A stretch of 44,264 nucleotides of DNA from Nocardia nova NBRC 15556 (GTDB taxonomy: Bacteria; Actinomycetota; Actinomycetes; Mycobacteriales; Mycobacteriaceae). Below are positions 1-8,725 of the stretch, one piece after another. The stretch covers positions 1-44,264 of the forward strand of contig NZ_BDBN01000025.1 in the NCBI RefSeq assembly GCF_001613005.1, given 5' to 3'. The stretch's first letter is position 1, and each line of letters opens with the position of its first letter. Under the pieces are notes generated by a model. That model was not told the DNA's origin, did not search any database, and was given only the letters and a program-made list of their open reading frames with translations. The position numbers were made by a program, and so were the translations under genes.

Positions 1-1
1 C

Positions 2-280
2 GGCGCGATGGATCACGTGCAGGCCGACGACGACCGCTCCCGGCGCCTGGCGGCGGTGCTGGCCGCGCGCCTGCACTCCGGCTGCGCCTGTGCGGTGAAC
101 TTCGTGGTCCGCGGCACTCTCGCCGAGCTGCGAGGTCTGGCCTCGCGCAGCGGGATTCGCAGTGTGCAGGCGCTGCCGCCGGATGCCTCCGCGGGCGCGT
201 TCGCGGTGGTGCCGCTGCTGCCCGAACACGTCGACGTCGTGGCGCCGGGACCCGACGACGGCCCGATTCCCGACCACTGA
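2..280 (+). CDS. C-terminal end of an unidentified protein (5' truncated)
   Basis: The reading frame is open to the left edge of the window and ends at a TGA at 278-280, so this is probably the tail of a longer gene. An internal ATG at 8 has no ribosome binding site that can be seen, so I do not take it as the start. The visible 90 or so residues are alanine- and arginine-rich, with a Cys-Ala-Cys near residue 27 and an acidic, proline-rich tail ending GPIPDH. Codon use matches the neighbouring genes. I do not recognise the family and assign no function. Confidence 0.5.
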   Translation, partial: GAMDHVQADDDRSRRLAAVLAARLHSGCACAVNFVVRGTLAELRGLASRSGIRSVQALPPDASAGAFAVVPLLPEHVDVVAPGPDDGPIPDH

Positions 281-341
281 GGCCGGCCTGCGCTGTCGGT
301 GCCGCGCGGCATAATCGAGGCAGCGGGCGAGGGGAGAGGAT

Positions 342-1292
342 GTGCCGGTGGATCGAGACGCAGGGCAGCGGGACCGGGCGCAGGGGGTGCTACTGGGGAC
401 GGCCGCCGGTGACGCACTGGGCGCCGGATACGAATTCACCCATCCGGCACCGGATTCGGTGATCGAGATGCGCGGCGGCGGCTCGCTGCGGTGGGAACCG
501 GGGGAGTGGACCGACGACACCGCGATGGCGGTGGGTATCGCGCTCGCGGCGGCCGAACACGGTGCGCTGCACCACCCGGCGGGCCTGGACGCCGTCGCCC
601 GGGAGTTCGTGCGCTGGTGGGACAGCCGCCCCAAGGACGTCGGATATCAGACGAGTCAGGTGCTGCAGTGGCGCAGCGCCGACGCCGCCGATATGCGCCG
701 GCGCTCCTTCGAACTCGACGGGCTCACCGGCGGCAACGGATCGCTGATGCGTACCGCTCCGCTCGCCCTGTGCTATCTCGACGACCCGGACAACTGCGCC
801 CGCGCCGCCCGGGCGGTGAGCGAACTCACCCACAGCGACGTCCGGGCCGGTGAGGCGTGCGTGCTGTGGTCGTGGGCGATCCGGCATGCCGTGCTCTACG
901 GCGACTACGACGGCGTGCGCGGCGGCCTGGCCTTCGTGGACGCCGATTTCTGGGCCGCGGTACTGGACGAGGCCGAATCCGGCACTCCCGCCGACTTTCC
1001 GAAGAACGGCTGGGTGGTGCACGCGCTGCAGACGGCGTGGTGGGCGATCACCCATACCGAATCCCTGCCGGCCGCACTGGAAGCGGCGGTGCGCGCGGGC
1101 GGCGATACCGATACCACCGCCGCCGTCGCGGGCGGATTACTGGGCGCCCGCTGGGGTGCGTCGGCGATTCCGCCGCAGTGGGTCGCGCTCCTGCACGGAT
1201 ATCCGCGGCTGCGCGGCGACGATCTGGTCGCGCTCACCCGCCGCATCGTCGATCGCCGGATCGCACCGCGCGTACGGCCGGATGCCGGATGA
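342..1292 (+). CDS. ADP-ribosylglycohydrolase family protein
   Basis: 316 residues, a normal length for a single-domain ADP-ribosyl-hydrolase (DraG/ARH family, PF03747). These enzymes use two Mg2+ ions to remove ADP-ribose from proteins or small molecules. The start of the fold is seen in GDALGAGYEF (about residues 23-32). The metal-binding WTDDTA motif is near residues 56-61, and the late acidic motif GGDTDTTAAVAGG near residues 254-266 completes the metal site. The start is GTG 342 or GTG 348; a purine-rich ribosome binding site (GGGGAGAGG, 331-339) lies just before and suits the second one better by spacing. It stands alone, 66 bp before the P-type ATPase. The target cannot be told from sequence, and no partner ADP-ribosyltransferase is visible nearby. 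Confidence 0.9.
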   Translation: MPVDRDAGQRDRAQGVLLGTAAGDALGAGYEFTHPAPDSVIEMRGGGSLRWEPGEWTDDTAMAVGIALAAAEHGALHHPAGLDAVAREFVRWWDSRPKDVGYQTSQVLQWRSADAADMRRRSFELDGLTGGNGSLMRTAPLALCYLDDPDNCARAARAVSELTHSDVRAGEACVLWSWAIRHAVLYGDYDGVRGGLAFVDADFWAAVLDEAESGTPADFPKNGWVVHALQTAWWAITHTESLPAALEAAVRAGGDTDTTAAVAGGLLGARWGASAIPPQWVALLHGYPRLRGDDLVALTRRIVDRRIAPRVRPDAG

Positions 1293-1358
1293 TTGCCCGC
1301 CTGTGGGGCCGGGACCGCGTGCCGTCCGATTCGCCGGAAACGCTCTAGGCTGTCGGAC

Positions 1359-3806
1359 ATGTCGATCACCGAGCAGCAAGCGCGCGCACCGGGCCTGACC
1401 GCGGCCGAGGTCGCGCAGCGCGTTCGTGACGGGCAGACCAACGATGTGCCGGATCGGGCGAGCCGATCGGTTGCCGACATCGTCCGGGCCAATGTGTTCA
1501 CCCGGATCAACGCCATCCTCGGCGTCCTGTTCGTGCTGGTCCTGGCCACCGGATCGATCATCGACGGCATGTTCGGCCTGCTGATCGTGGCCAACAGCGT
1601 GGTCGGCATCGTGCAGGAGCTGCGCGCCAAGCGGACCCTGGACAAACTCGCCATCGTCGGCCAGGCCAAACCGGTGGTGCGCCGCGACGGTGCCGCCACC
1701 GAGGTCGGCCCGAAGGATGTGGTGCTCGACGATCTGATCGAGCTGGGGCCCGGTGACCAGATCGTGGTCGACGGCGAGGTCGTCGAATGCGAACTGCTCG
1801 AGGTCGACGAATCCCTGCTCACCGGTGAGGCCGATCCGATCGACAAGTCGGTCGGCGCGAAGGTCATGTCCGGCAGCTACGTGGTCGCCGGATCGGGCGC
1901 CTACCGAGCCACCAAGGTCGGCAAGGACGCCTACGCCGCGCAGCTGGCGCACGAGGCATCGAAGTTCACGCTGGTCGATTCGGAGCTGCGCAGCGGTATC
2001 GACACCATCCTGAAGGTCATCACCTACCTGCTGATTCCGGCGGGTCTGGTCACGATCTACAACCAGCTGTTCTCCAGCCATCAGAACTGGCAGCACGCGC
2101 TGAACGGTATGGTCGCCGCGCTGGTCCCGATGGTGCCGGAGGGCTTGGTGCTGATGACCTCGATCGCGTTCGCGGTCGGTGTGGTGCGGCTCGGCCAGCG
2201 CAAATGCCTGGTCCAGGAGCTGCCCGCGATCGAGGGCCTGGCCCGGGTCGACGTGGTCTGCGCGGACAAGACCGGCACCCTCACCGAGAACGGGATGCGG
2301 TTGTCGGAGCTGCGGGTCGTCGGCGATGTGCCGCAAGACCGGTTGCGTTCGGTGCTGGCCGCGCTCGCCCACGACGATCCGCGCCCCAACGCCAGCGTGC
2401 TCGCCATTGCCGAGGCCATGACCGAGGATCCGGACTGGTCGTCCACCGCGGTCGCGCCGTTCAGCTCGGCCAAGAAGTGGAGCGGCATCTCCTACGGCGA
2501 GCACGGGAACTGGCTGCTCGGAGCGCCGGATGTGCTCCTCGACCCGGATTCCGGCATCGCCGCCACCGCCCAGGACATCGGCGCGCAGGGGCTGCGGGTG
2601 CTGCTGCTGGCTTCCTCGGATCGGCCCGTCGACGATCCGGACGCGCCGGGCACGGTGACGCCGCAGGCGCTGGTGGTGCTGGAACAGAGGGTTCGCCCGG
2701 ACGCGCGCGAAACGCTGGATTACTTTGCCGGCCAGGACGTCTCGATCAAGGTGATCTCCGGCGACAACGCGGTGTCGGTGGGCGCGGTGGCCTCCTCGCT
2801 CGGCCTGCCCGGTGGTGAGCACGCCGTCGACGCGCGCCGATTGCCTGCCGCCCAGGCCGAATTGGCCGATGTGCTGGACCGCGAAACCACCTTCGGCCGG
2901 GTCCGCCCGGATCAGAAGCGGGCGATGGTGGGAGCGTTGCAGTCGCGCGGGCACACCGTCGCGATGACCGGCGACGGCGTCAACGACGTCCTGGCGCTCA
3001 AGGATGCCGATATCGGTGTCGCGATGGGATCGGGCAGTCCGGCCACCCGCGCGGTCGCGCAGATCGTCTTGCTGGACAACCGTTTCGCCACCCTTCCGTA
3101 TGTGGTGGGGGAGGGCCGGCGGGTGATCGGCAATATCGAGCGCGTCTCGAATCTGTTCCTCACCAAGACGGTGTACTCGGTCCTGCTGGCCTTCCTGGTG
3201 GGGGTGGCCGGCATCGGATCGCAGATCTTCGATTACGCCCCGCTGTCGTATCCGTTCCTGCCGAGGCACGTCACGATCGCCGCCTGGTTCACCATCGGCA
3301 TTCCGGCCTTCATCCTGTCGCTGGCTCCCAACAACGAAAGGGCGCGAACGGGTTTCGTGCCGCGGGTGCTGCGGCTGGCGGTACCCTCCGGCACGGTGAT
3401 CGGGGTGATGACCTTCATCGCCTACCTGATCGCCTACTGGAGCGCCGACCAGAGCCTGCCGACGGAGGCGCGCGAGGTGCAGATCGGCACGACGGCGCTG
3501 ATCACGCTGCTGGTGATCGCGGTGTGGGTGCTGGCGATCGTGGCGCGGCCGTGGAACTGGTGGAAGATCCTGCTGATCGCCGGTTCGGTCGCGGGTTATC
3601 TGATCCTGTTCACGGTGCCGTTCACCCGCCACTTCTTCAAACTCGACCCGTCGAATGCCGAGCTGACCGGGGTGGCGTTCGCCTGCGGCGCGGTCGGCAT
3701 CGTGCTGGTGGAGGTGGCGTGGTGGGTCACCGCGATGGTGACCGGTGAACAGCGGCACCTGTTCCCGGATTCGCCGGGCCGGAAGCCGCTGGGGCGCAAG
3801 GACTGA
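1359..3806 (+). CDS. ctpE: CtpE-like cation-transporting P-type ATPase
   Basis: 815 residues and strongly like mycobacterial CtpE, a P-type ATPase linked to calcium uptake. In order it has an N-terminal membrane hairpin ([19 protein letters not shown]), the actuator-domain LTGE loop, the ion-binding helix with VPEGL, the phosphorylation motif DKTGTLT (D303), the hinge [17 protein letters not shown] near residue 540, and a C-terminal set of membrane helices. There is no N-terminal metal-binding CxxC domain, which argues against copper or zinc ATPases. I chose ATG 1359 because similarity begins there and the frame upstream is unrelated in composition. TAGGCT at 1346-1351 sits 7 nt before the ATG with no ribosome binding site, suggesting a leaderless transcript. 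Ca2+ as substrate is inferred from the family. Confidence 0.93.
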   Translation: MSITEQQARAPGLTAAEVAQRVRDGQTNDVPDRASRSVADIVRANVFTRINAILGVLFVLVLATGSIIDGMFGLLIVANSVVGIVQELRAKRTLDKLAIVGQAKPVVRRDGAATEVGPKDVVLDDLIELGPGDQIVVDGEVVECELLEVDESLLTGEADPIDKSVGAKVMSGSYVVAGSGAYRATKVGKDAYAAQLAHEASKFTLVDSELRSGIDTILKVITYLLIPAGLVTIYNQLFSSHQNWQHALNGMVAALVPMVPEGLVLMTSIAFAVGVVRLGQRKCLVQELPAIEGLARVDVVCADKTGTLTENGMRLSELRVVGDVPQDRLRSVLAALAHDDPRPNASVLAIAEAMTEDPDWSSTAVAPFSSAKKWSGISYGEHGNWLLGAPDVLLDPDSGIAATAQDIGAQGLRVLLLASSDRPVDDPDAPGTVTPQALVVLEQRVRPDARETLDYFAGQDVSIKVISGDNAVSVGAVASSLGLPGGEHAVDARRLPAAQAELADVLDRETTFGRVRPDQKRAMVGALQSRGHTVAMTGDGVNDVLALKDADIGVAMGSGSPATRAVAQIVLLDNRFATLPYVVGEGRRVIGNIERVSNLFLTKTVYSVLLAFLVGVAGIGSQIFDYAPLSYPFLPRHVTIAAWFTIGIPAFILSLAPNNERARTGFVPRVLRLAVPSGTVIGVMTFIAYLIAYWSADQSLPTEAREVQIGTTALITLLVIAVWVLAIVARPWNWWKILLIAGSVAGYLILFTVPFTRHFFKLDPSNAELTGVAFACGAVGIVLVEVAWWVTAMVTGEQRHLFPDSPGRKPLGRKD

Positions 3807-3899
3807 GCCGCGACGGCGCGTCAACTGGTCGCATGGTATGGCGCGCCGTGAACGTCCTTGTGCCACGCATCGATTCGCAACGCGGGTACCTTCGGCAGT

Positions 3900-4739
3900 A
3901 TGGAGGTCCTGCTGCATCAGATCGATGCGTTCGCGGATGCGCCCTTCACGGGTAATCCGGCCGCGGTGATGCCGCTGCTCGGCTGGTTGCCCGACGAGCT
4001 GCTGCAGCGACTGGCCGAGGAGAACCGGCTGTCGGAAACGGCCTTCTACACCTCGGCGCTGCCGGTGGAGGCCGGATTGCCGCCCGGTGACGGCCCGGCC
4101 TTCTGGCTGCGCTGGTTCACTCCGGCCACCGAGGTCGACCTGTGCGGGCACGCCACCCTCGCCACCGCGGCGCAGATCTTCGACGATATGCATCCCGCCG
4201 CCGACCAGTTGCACTTCTACACCCGCAGTGGCTGGCTCGGGGTGAGCCGCAGTGGCGACGAACTCGAACTCGATCTGCCGCTCGTGGAATCCGTGGACAC
4301 CGTCCCGGACCCGGATCTGATCACGGCCCTCGGGGTGCGGCCGCTGCGCGTGCTGACCGGCCAGGACGAGGTGGTCGTGGTCGCCACCGAAGCGGAAGTG
4401 GTTCGTGCCCGCCCGAATTTCGCCGCCTTCCCGGTGCTGCGCCGCGGGGTGATCCTCACCGCACCCGGCGACCACACGGATTTCGTTTCCCGCTTCTTCG
4501 CCCCCGGCGTCGGTGTCGACGAGGACCCGGTCACCGGTTCCGCGCACGCCCAGCTGGCACCGCTGTGGGCCCGCGATCTGGGCCGCGGCGATCTGTCGGC
4601 CCGCCAGCTCTCCGCCCGCACCGGCCGCCTGCGCTGCACGGTCATCGGCTCGCGCGTGCTGCTCACCGGCCGCTGCCACCGCTACCTCGACGGAGTGGTC
4701 CGCCTCCCGCAGGCTGAAATTCTGCCGATCTCGCCCTGA
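3900..4739 (+). CDS. PhzF family isomerase
   Basis: 279 residues, the usual size for the PhzF / diaminopimelate-epimerase-like fold (PF02567). The opening QIDAFADAPFTGNPAAV is the family hallmark. The catalytic glutamate lies in ENRLSETAFY (about residue 46). GHATLATA near residue 86 and DEDPVTGSAHA near residues 206-216 form the rest of the active site. PhzF itself isomerises a phenazine precursor, but most family members, including lone copies like this one, have unknown substrates, and no phenazine genes are present here. ATG 3900 was chosen because the family N-terminus starts there; TACCTT at 3887-3892, 7 nt upstream, looks like a -10 box of a leaderless transcript. Confidence 0.9.
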   Translation: MEVLLHQIDAFADAPFTGNPAAVMPLLGWLPDELLQRLAEENRLSETAFYTSALPVEAGLPPGDGPAFWLRWFTPATEVDLCGHATLATAAQIFDDMHPAADQLHFYTRSGWLGVSRSGDELELDLPLVESVDTVPDPDLITALGVRPLRVLTGQDEVVVVATEAEVVRARPNFAAFPVLRRGVILTAPGDHTDFVSRFFAPGVGVDEDPVTGSAHAQLAPLWARDLGRGDLSARQLSARTGRLRCTVIGSRVLLTGRCHRYLDGVVRLPQAEILPISP

Positions 4740-4871
4740 ACGAATCCGCTCCCGGCGCCGGAGCGGACCGGCGACCGCCGGGCACCCGTGACCGCGGCGG
4801 TCCGCGGCCGTGCCGACGAATGAGCGCGTGGTCCGAAACCCGCTCGACAGGCGTTACCGGACGGAAGTAGC

Positions 4872-5852
4872 GTGCGGCTGGTGCGGGTGCGTGGATCGGT
4901 GAACGACGTGGAGGAGGCGACCGGCGCGGGAGGTGCCGCCGGGGGTCGAGGACGGTGGAGGCGCTCTCCGGCCGGTGGCGGTGTGGCGGTCGGCGCGGCG
5001 GCGTATCTGATCTGGGGCATGTTCCCCGCCTTCTTCGGATTGCTCGGTTTCGCGGGGCCGGTGGAGATCCTGGCGCAGCGGATTCTGTGGACCCTGGTCG
5101 TGGTGCTGGTGTTGCTGCTGGCGGCCGGGCGGTTGCGCGAACTGGGAGCGATCGACGGCCGGACCTGGCGGCTGGCGGCGGTGGCGGCGGCGGCGATCTC
5201 GATCAACTGGGGGACCTACGTCTACGGCGTGACGTCGGGGCACGTGGTGGAATGCGCGCTCGGCTACTTCATCAACCCGCTGGTCACGGTCCTGTTCGCA
5301 GTGGTGCTGTTCCGGGAGCGGCTGGTGTGGCCGCAGTGGGTGGCGCTCGGGCTCGGCGGCGCGGCGGTGGTGGTGCTGACCGTCGACTACGGCAAGCCAC
5401 CGGTGATCGCGCTCGTGCTGGCCTGTTCCTTCGCCACCTACGGTCTGGTGAAGAAGGTGATCCGGCTCGACCCGATGCGCAGCGTCGCCGCCGAGGGTGT
5501 GGTGTCCGCGCCGTTCGCACTGGCGGTCGTCATCGCGCTGGGGGTGCGCGGGGACGCCGAGTTCGGGCACGGCGCCGGCCACACCGCCCTGATGGTCGCC
5601 ACCGGCCCGGTGACACTGATTCCGCTGTTGCTGTTCGCCTTCGCCGCCTCGCGGGTGCCGCTGTCGACTATGGGAATTCTGCAATATCTCACTCCCGCAC
5701 TGCAATTGGCGTGGGGTGTGCTGGTGGGGCACGAGCCGATGCCGGCCTCGCGCTGGATCGGATTCGGGCTGATCTGGACGGCTCTGGCGGTATTCACCGC
5801 CGACGCGCTGCACCGATCCCGGCGCTTGGCACGGCGGGACGCGCTGGGTTAA
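4872..5852 (+). CDS. rarD: RarD/EamA family membrane transporter
   Basis: 326 residues of a DMT-superfamily exporter of the RarD type. After a polar, basic N-terminal stretch of about 35 residues, YLIWGMFPAFFGLLGFAGPVEILAQRILW is the typical first EamA repeat. About ten hydrophobic segments follow, with the second repeat around ALVLACSFATYGLVKK. Substrate is unknown for the family. The start is uncertain: GTG 4872 follows GGAAG with short spacing, but in-frame GTGs at 4899 and 4908 would remove only the non-conserved basic leader. There is no clear operon with its neighbours (132 bp upstream gap). Confidence 0.88.
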   Translation: MRLVRVRGSVNDVEEATGAGGAAGGRGRWRRSPAGGGVAVGAAAYLIWGMFPAFFGLLGFAGPVEILAQRILWTLVVVLVLLLAAGRLRELGAIDGRTWRLAAVAAAAISINWGTYVYGVTSGHVVECALGYFINPLVTVLFAVVLFRERLVWPQWVALGLGGAAVVVLTVDYGKPPVIALVLACSFATYGLVKKVIRLDPMRSVAAEGVVSAPFALAVVIALGVRGDAEFGHGAGHTALMVATGPVTLIPLLLFAFAASRVPLSTMGILQYLTPALQLAWGVLVGHEPMPASRWIGFGLIWTALAVFTADALHRSRRLARRDALG

Positions 5853-5931
5853 TGTCGGATCCGTGGCGATGCTCCCGTAGGCCGACGAGTACCGGTCCGG
5901 GGTCGGGATCGTCACTATCAGAGGAGAAATC

Positions 5932-6345
5932 CTGTCCATCCAGTTCAACCACACCATTGTCGGCTGTCGTGACAAGCGGGAATCGGCACAGTTCTGGGCC
6001 GATATTCTGGGATTGAGCGTGGGAACGCCGTGGGGGCCGTTCATTCCGGTCACCGTGCACAACGGTGTCACCTTCGATTTCGCTCCGGTCCCGCCGCATG
6101 TCACCGAGATTCAGCCGCAGCATTACGCCCTGCTGGTGTCCGAATCCGAATTCGACGCGGCCTACGCGAAAATCCGGGATCGGGGCCTGAGGTTCTGGGC
6201 CGATCCGCGGCAGAGCCGGGAAGGCGAGATCAACCACAACGACGGCGGTCGCGGTATCTATTTCCTCGACCCCAGCGGTCACTACATGGAGTTGCTGACC
6301 GTGCCGTACGGCGGATGGCCCGCGGCGACCGGCGAACAGCGATAG
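5932..6345 (+). CDS. VOC/glyoxalase-fold protein with an apparent CTG start
   Basis: 137 residues of the vicinal-oxygen-chelate fold (glyoxalase/bleomycin resistance/dioxygenase superfamily). The first module is visible in FNHTIVGCRDKRESAQFWADILGL and the second in the closing FLDPSGHYMELLTVPYGG. Metal-ligand-type residues include His in NHTIV and Glu in MELLT. The frame has a stop at 5878 and no ATG, GTG or TTG before TTG 6013, but starting at 6013 would delete the whole first beta-alpha-beta unit. A good ribosome binding site GAGGAG (5921-5926) is followed 5 nt later by CTG 5932, so CTG is the most likely start; the adjacent ATC at 5929 is a weaker alternative. Substrate unknown. An intrinsic terminator follows 5 bp after the stop. 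Confidence 0.8.
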   Translation: MSIQFNHTIVGCRDKRESAQFWADILGLSVGTPWGPFIPVTVHNGVTFDFAPVPPHVTEIQPQHYALLVSESEFDAAYAKIRDRGLRFWADPRQSREGEINHNDGGRGIYFLDPSGHYMELLTVPYGGWPAATGEQR

Positions 6346-6350
6346 TGTGC

Positions 6351-6389
6351 GACCGGCGGCCGAATTCGCTTCGGCCGCCGGTCTTTTTT
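6351..6389 (+). terminator. Rho-independent terminator after the VOC gene
   Basis: A perfect 14-bp stem (GACCGGCGGCCGAA, 6351-6364, with its complement at 6370-6383) encloses a 5-nt loop and is followed by six T residues at 6384-6389. It lies between the stop of the VOC gene and the stop of the convergent methyltransferase gene. The T run follows the arm on the plus strand, so it acts mainly on the VOC transcript. Confidence 0.92.
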
Positions 6390-6408
6390 CGATCGAATTC
6401 CCCCGTTG

Positions 6409-7026
6409 TCAGGGCGAGACCGCGATACCCAGCGACAGTGCGGCGAAGGTTTTCGGTGCCGGAGAATCGTAGAACCGATCCATTTCGGTGATCTCGAATC
6501 CGGCCTCGTCCAGTAATCCGCGGATATCGCGATTGAGGTGGCATCCACCGGCGATCACCTGCTGAACCGGATCGAGCCGATGCTGCCAGGCACGCACGTT
6601 CGCATCCGGCGCCAGCCCGTGCTCGACGAAATGAAATGTGCCGCCGGGCAGCAGAACTCGCCGCACCTCCCGCAGCGCGACGGCGATATCGGGAATCGTG
6701 CACAGCGTCCACGTCGACAGCGCGCTGTCGAAACTGTTGTCCGCGAACGGCAACGACTGCCCGTCCAGGCCCGCCCGCTCCACCGGCACCGGCGAGTCCG
6801 CGACCCGCGCCGCCGCCAGTCGCCACCCCAGATCCGCCGGCTCCACGGCGCTGACGCGACTCACCCCGGCGGGGTAGAACGGCACGTTGCGACCCGAGCC
6901 GAATCCGATCTCCACCACCCGGCCCCGCAACCCCGCGCACACCCGTCGGCGCAGCCGATCGTTGGCCGGCACTCCACAGACCCGATCCGTCAACCGCGGC
7001 AGCACCCGCTCGCTGTAAATTCCCAC
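6409..7026 (-). CDS. Class I SAM-dependent methyltransferase
   Basis: 205 residues, a compact Rossmann-fold methyltransferase. Motif I is VVEIGFGSGRNVPFYP (about residues 37-52) and the acidic end of strand 2 is AVEPAD. The post-I region ALSTWTLCTIPDIAVALREVRRVLLPGGTFHFVEHG is typical of UbiE/Methyltransf_11 proteins that act on small molecules or lipids. No substrate-specific domain is present. The gene is convergent with the VOC gene and shares the terminator region with it. The next minus-strand gene upstream starts 1.5 kb away, so it is separated by only a 39-bp gap from that gene's stop and could be co-transcribed with it. Confidence 0.88.
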   Translation of the reverse strand: MGIYSERVLPRLTDRVCGVPANDRLRRRVCAGLRGRVVEIGFGSGRNVPFYPAGVSRVSAVEPADLGWRLAAARVADSPVPVERAGLDGQSLPFADNSFDSALSTWTLCTIPDIAVALREVRRVLLPGGTFHFVEHGLAPDANVRAWQHRLDPVQQVIAGGCHLNRDIRGLLDEAGFEITEMDRFYDSPAPKTFAALSLGIAVSP

Positions 7027-7065
7027 CCTCTCACTGTGTCAAGTCGCCCTGCGCGCCGCTACCCG

Positions 7066-8535
7066 TCAGGGCACGGGGGTGACGTATTTGCCGAGCCATG
7101 TGGTGATGTAGCTCAGTACCTCGGGTGCGATGGTGGTTTCGATGGTCGGGTATTCCTTCGGGCTGCCGGTATCGGCGGGCTGCATCAGATGGTTGAGGCC
7201 GTCGAATACGTGGACGTCGGCATTCGGGTTGCCCGCCAGATCCGCCCGCGCGGCCGGGGCGCTCTGGGCGGCCGGAACCTGCATGTCCTTGGTCCCGTAG
7301 AAGGCCAGCACCGGAATACGCAGTGCCTGCAGGGCCGGCGCCGGGTCGTAGTCGACCAGGGCCTGGAAATACGGGGTGGTCAGCTGATCGATCGCCGATT
7401 GCGGCTGCCGCTGCTCCGGTGGCAGGGAGTCGTTGTGCTCGGTGGCGAAGCGGCGGATCTGTTCGTCGTCGCCGGTGCGGATCAACGTGGTCAGGGTGGT
7501 GATGTAGCCGACCTGCTTGCGGATGGCGTCGGCGTCGGCGTGCTCGCTGCGCAGCAGCAGGTCGTTCTGCGCGAGCAGCACATCCGAGCCGGAGACGGCC
7601 GGTCCGGCCATCATGATCACGAAGGCGAGCCGGCTGTCGGGGCGGGTGGCGGCCAGCGGCGCGAGATAGCCGCCCTCGCTGTGGCCGAGCAGGCCGATGT
7701 GGTTGCCGTCGATATCGGGACGGCTGCGCAGATAGCCCAGCCCGGCCATGATGTCGTCGGTCAGGTCGGTATAGCTGCAGGTGTCGAGTTGCCCGCCGGT
7801 GCCGCCCACGCCTCGGTCGTCGGTGCGCAGGACGGCGTATCCGGCGCGCGTGAGGGTATCGGCGAGCAGCAGAAACGGTTTGTGCCCGGCGATCTCCTCG
7901 TTGCGATCCTGGGGGCCGCTGCCGGTCACCAGGACGACCGCCGGGAACGGTCCCGGCCCGCGCGGCCGGGTGAGCGTCCCGGCGATGGTGATGCCGTCGC
8001 TGCGATAGGTCACGTCCTCGGAGAGGTACGGCCACGGCGGGTGCGGCTCCTGCGGGCGCAGCGGAGCCGGCACCTTCCCCCGATGCATGGTCAGTGCCAG
8101 ATCGTGACCGGACTGGGTGAAGGTTCCGGTGACGGTATCGGCGCGGCGGTCGTAGCGGCCGGTGAAATGCGGATCGCCCGGCAATCCGGGGATCGTGAAG
8201 GCGATCGCATCCGGGTTGGTATCGACCTGTTCGAGCGGCAGATCGAAGATGCCCTGCGCCGGAACCGTCACGCTCCCACCGTCTTCGGTGAAGGTCACCC
8301 CGATCGGCAGCTGCTGGTTCGGCAGCGGCAGGACAGCGTTCCAGTCACCGACGACGGGGGCCGGGCGCGGCGTCGCGGTCACCTTGTCGGAACTCGAGCA
8401 GGCGGCCACCAGGGCCACGGCGAGCAGCGTGGCCACTGCCACGATCAGATCCCGATGCCGCCGCGATCTCGGCGGTGTTCCCGCCCAGCCGCGGGATTCC
8501 GGCAATTCGGACCTCGTTGACCGCAACGATCGCAT
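7066..8535 (-). CDS. Predicted lipoprotein alpha/beta hydrolase
   Basis: 489 residues. The N-terminus has an arginine-rich segment, a hydrophobic stretch (IVAVATLLAVALVAAC) and a lipobox LVAAC with the modified cysteine at C46, so it is predicted to be an exported lipoprotein. Residues about 60-160 form a beta-rich domain without an obvious name. The C-terminal half is an alpha/beta hydrolase of the S9/dienelactone-hydrolase group: VVLVTGSGPQDRNE for the oxyanion strand, nucleophile S286 in GHSEGG, and a C-terminal HVFDGLNHLMQP carrying the histidine. Such proteins act as secreted esterases or peptidases, and the substrate cannot be told. ATG 8535 is the first start in frame with the signal sequence. 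Confidence 0.88.
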   Translation of the reverse strand: MRSLRSTRSELPESRGWAGTPPRSRRHRDLIVAVATLLAVALVAACSSSDKVTATPRPAPVVGDWNAVLPLPNQQLPIGVTFTEDGGSVTVPAQGIFDLPLEQVDTNPDAIAFTIPGLPGDPHFTGRYDRRADTVTGTFTQSGHDLALTMHRGKVPAPLRPQEPHPPWPYLSEDVTYRSDGITIAGTLTRPRGPGPFPAVVLVTGSGPQDRNEEIAGHKPFLLLADTLTRAGYAVLRTDDRGVGGTGGQLDTCSYTDLTDDIMAGLGYLRSRPDIDGNHIGLLGHSEGGYLAPLAATRPDSRLAFVIMMAGPAVSGSDVLLAQNDLLLRSEHADADAIRKQVGYITTLTTLIRTGDDEQIRRFATEHNDSLPPEQRQPQSAIDQLTTPYFQALVDYDPAPALQALRIPVLAFYGTKDMQVPAAQSAPAARADLAGNPNADVHVFDGLNHLMQPADTGSPKEYPTIETTIAPEVLSYITTWLGKYVTPVP

Positions 8536-8688
8536 GTCTCAACCATGACACACCGCAGCGGGTGTAGAGGTGTTTCGGCAGTTCACGACACTGGGTGGGC
8601 GCGTGGTCCGAAGATCACGGACAGGGTCGGCGCCGTGTGCGGTCCGGCTCGAACCGGTCTCGGGGGTGTCACTGTGCGGACAACGTCG

Positions 8689-8725
8689 TTGCCCGCACAA
8701 CGGTACGCCCGTACCGTAGGGTATG
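8689..8725 (+). promoter_or_regulatory. Promoter with an overlapping 7-4-7 palindrome, leaderless start
   Basis: TTGCCC at 8689-8694 and TACCGT at 8712-8717 are separated by exactly 17 nt and resemble a sigma-70-type (SigA) promoter. The predicted transcription start falls at or next to the GTG at 8725. A perfect inverted repeat ACGGTAC-GCCC-GTACCGT (8700-8717) covers the spacer and the -10 box, the position expected for a repressor operator. No regulator gene is adjacent, so the binding protein is unknown. Confidence 0.6.

Noticed and set aside
1137..4679. A 1180-codon open frame on the minus strand opposite ctpE and the PhzF gene
   Set aside because: It is rich in Arg, His, Gln and Gly with no family features, as expected from the antisense of very GC-rich genes; both plus-strand genes are certain.
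6013..6345. TTG 6013 as the start of the VOC gene
   Set aside because: It would remove the first beta-alpha-beta module, which is clearly coded upstream in the same frame.
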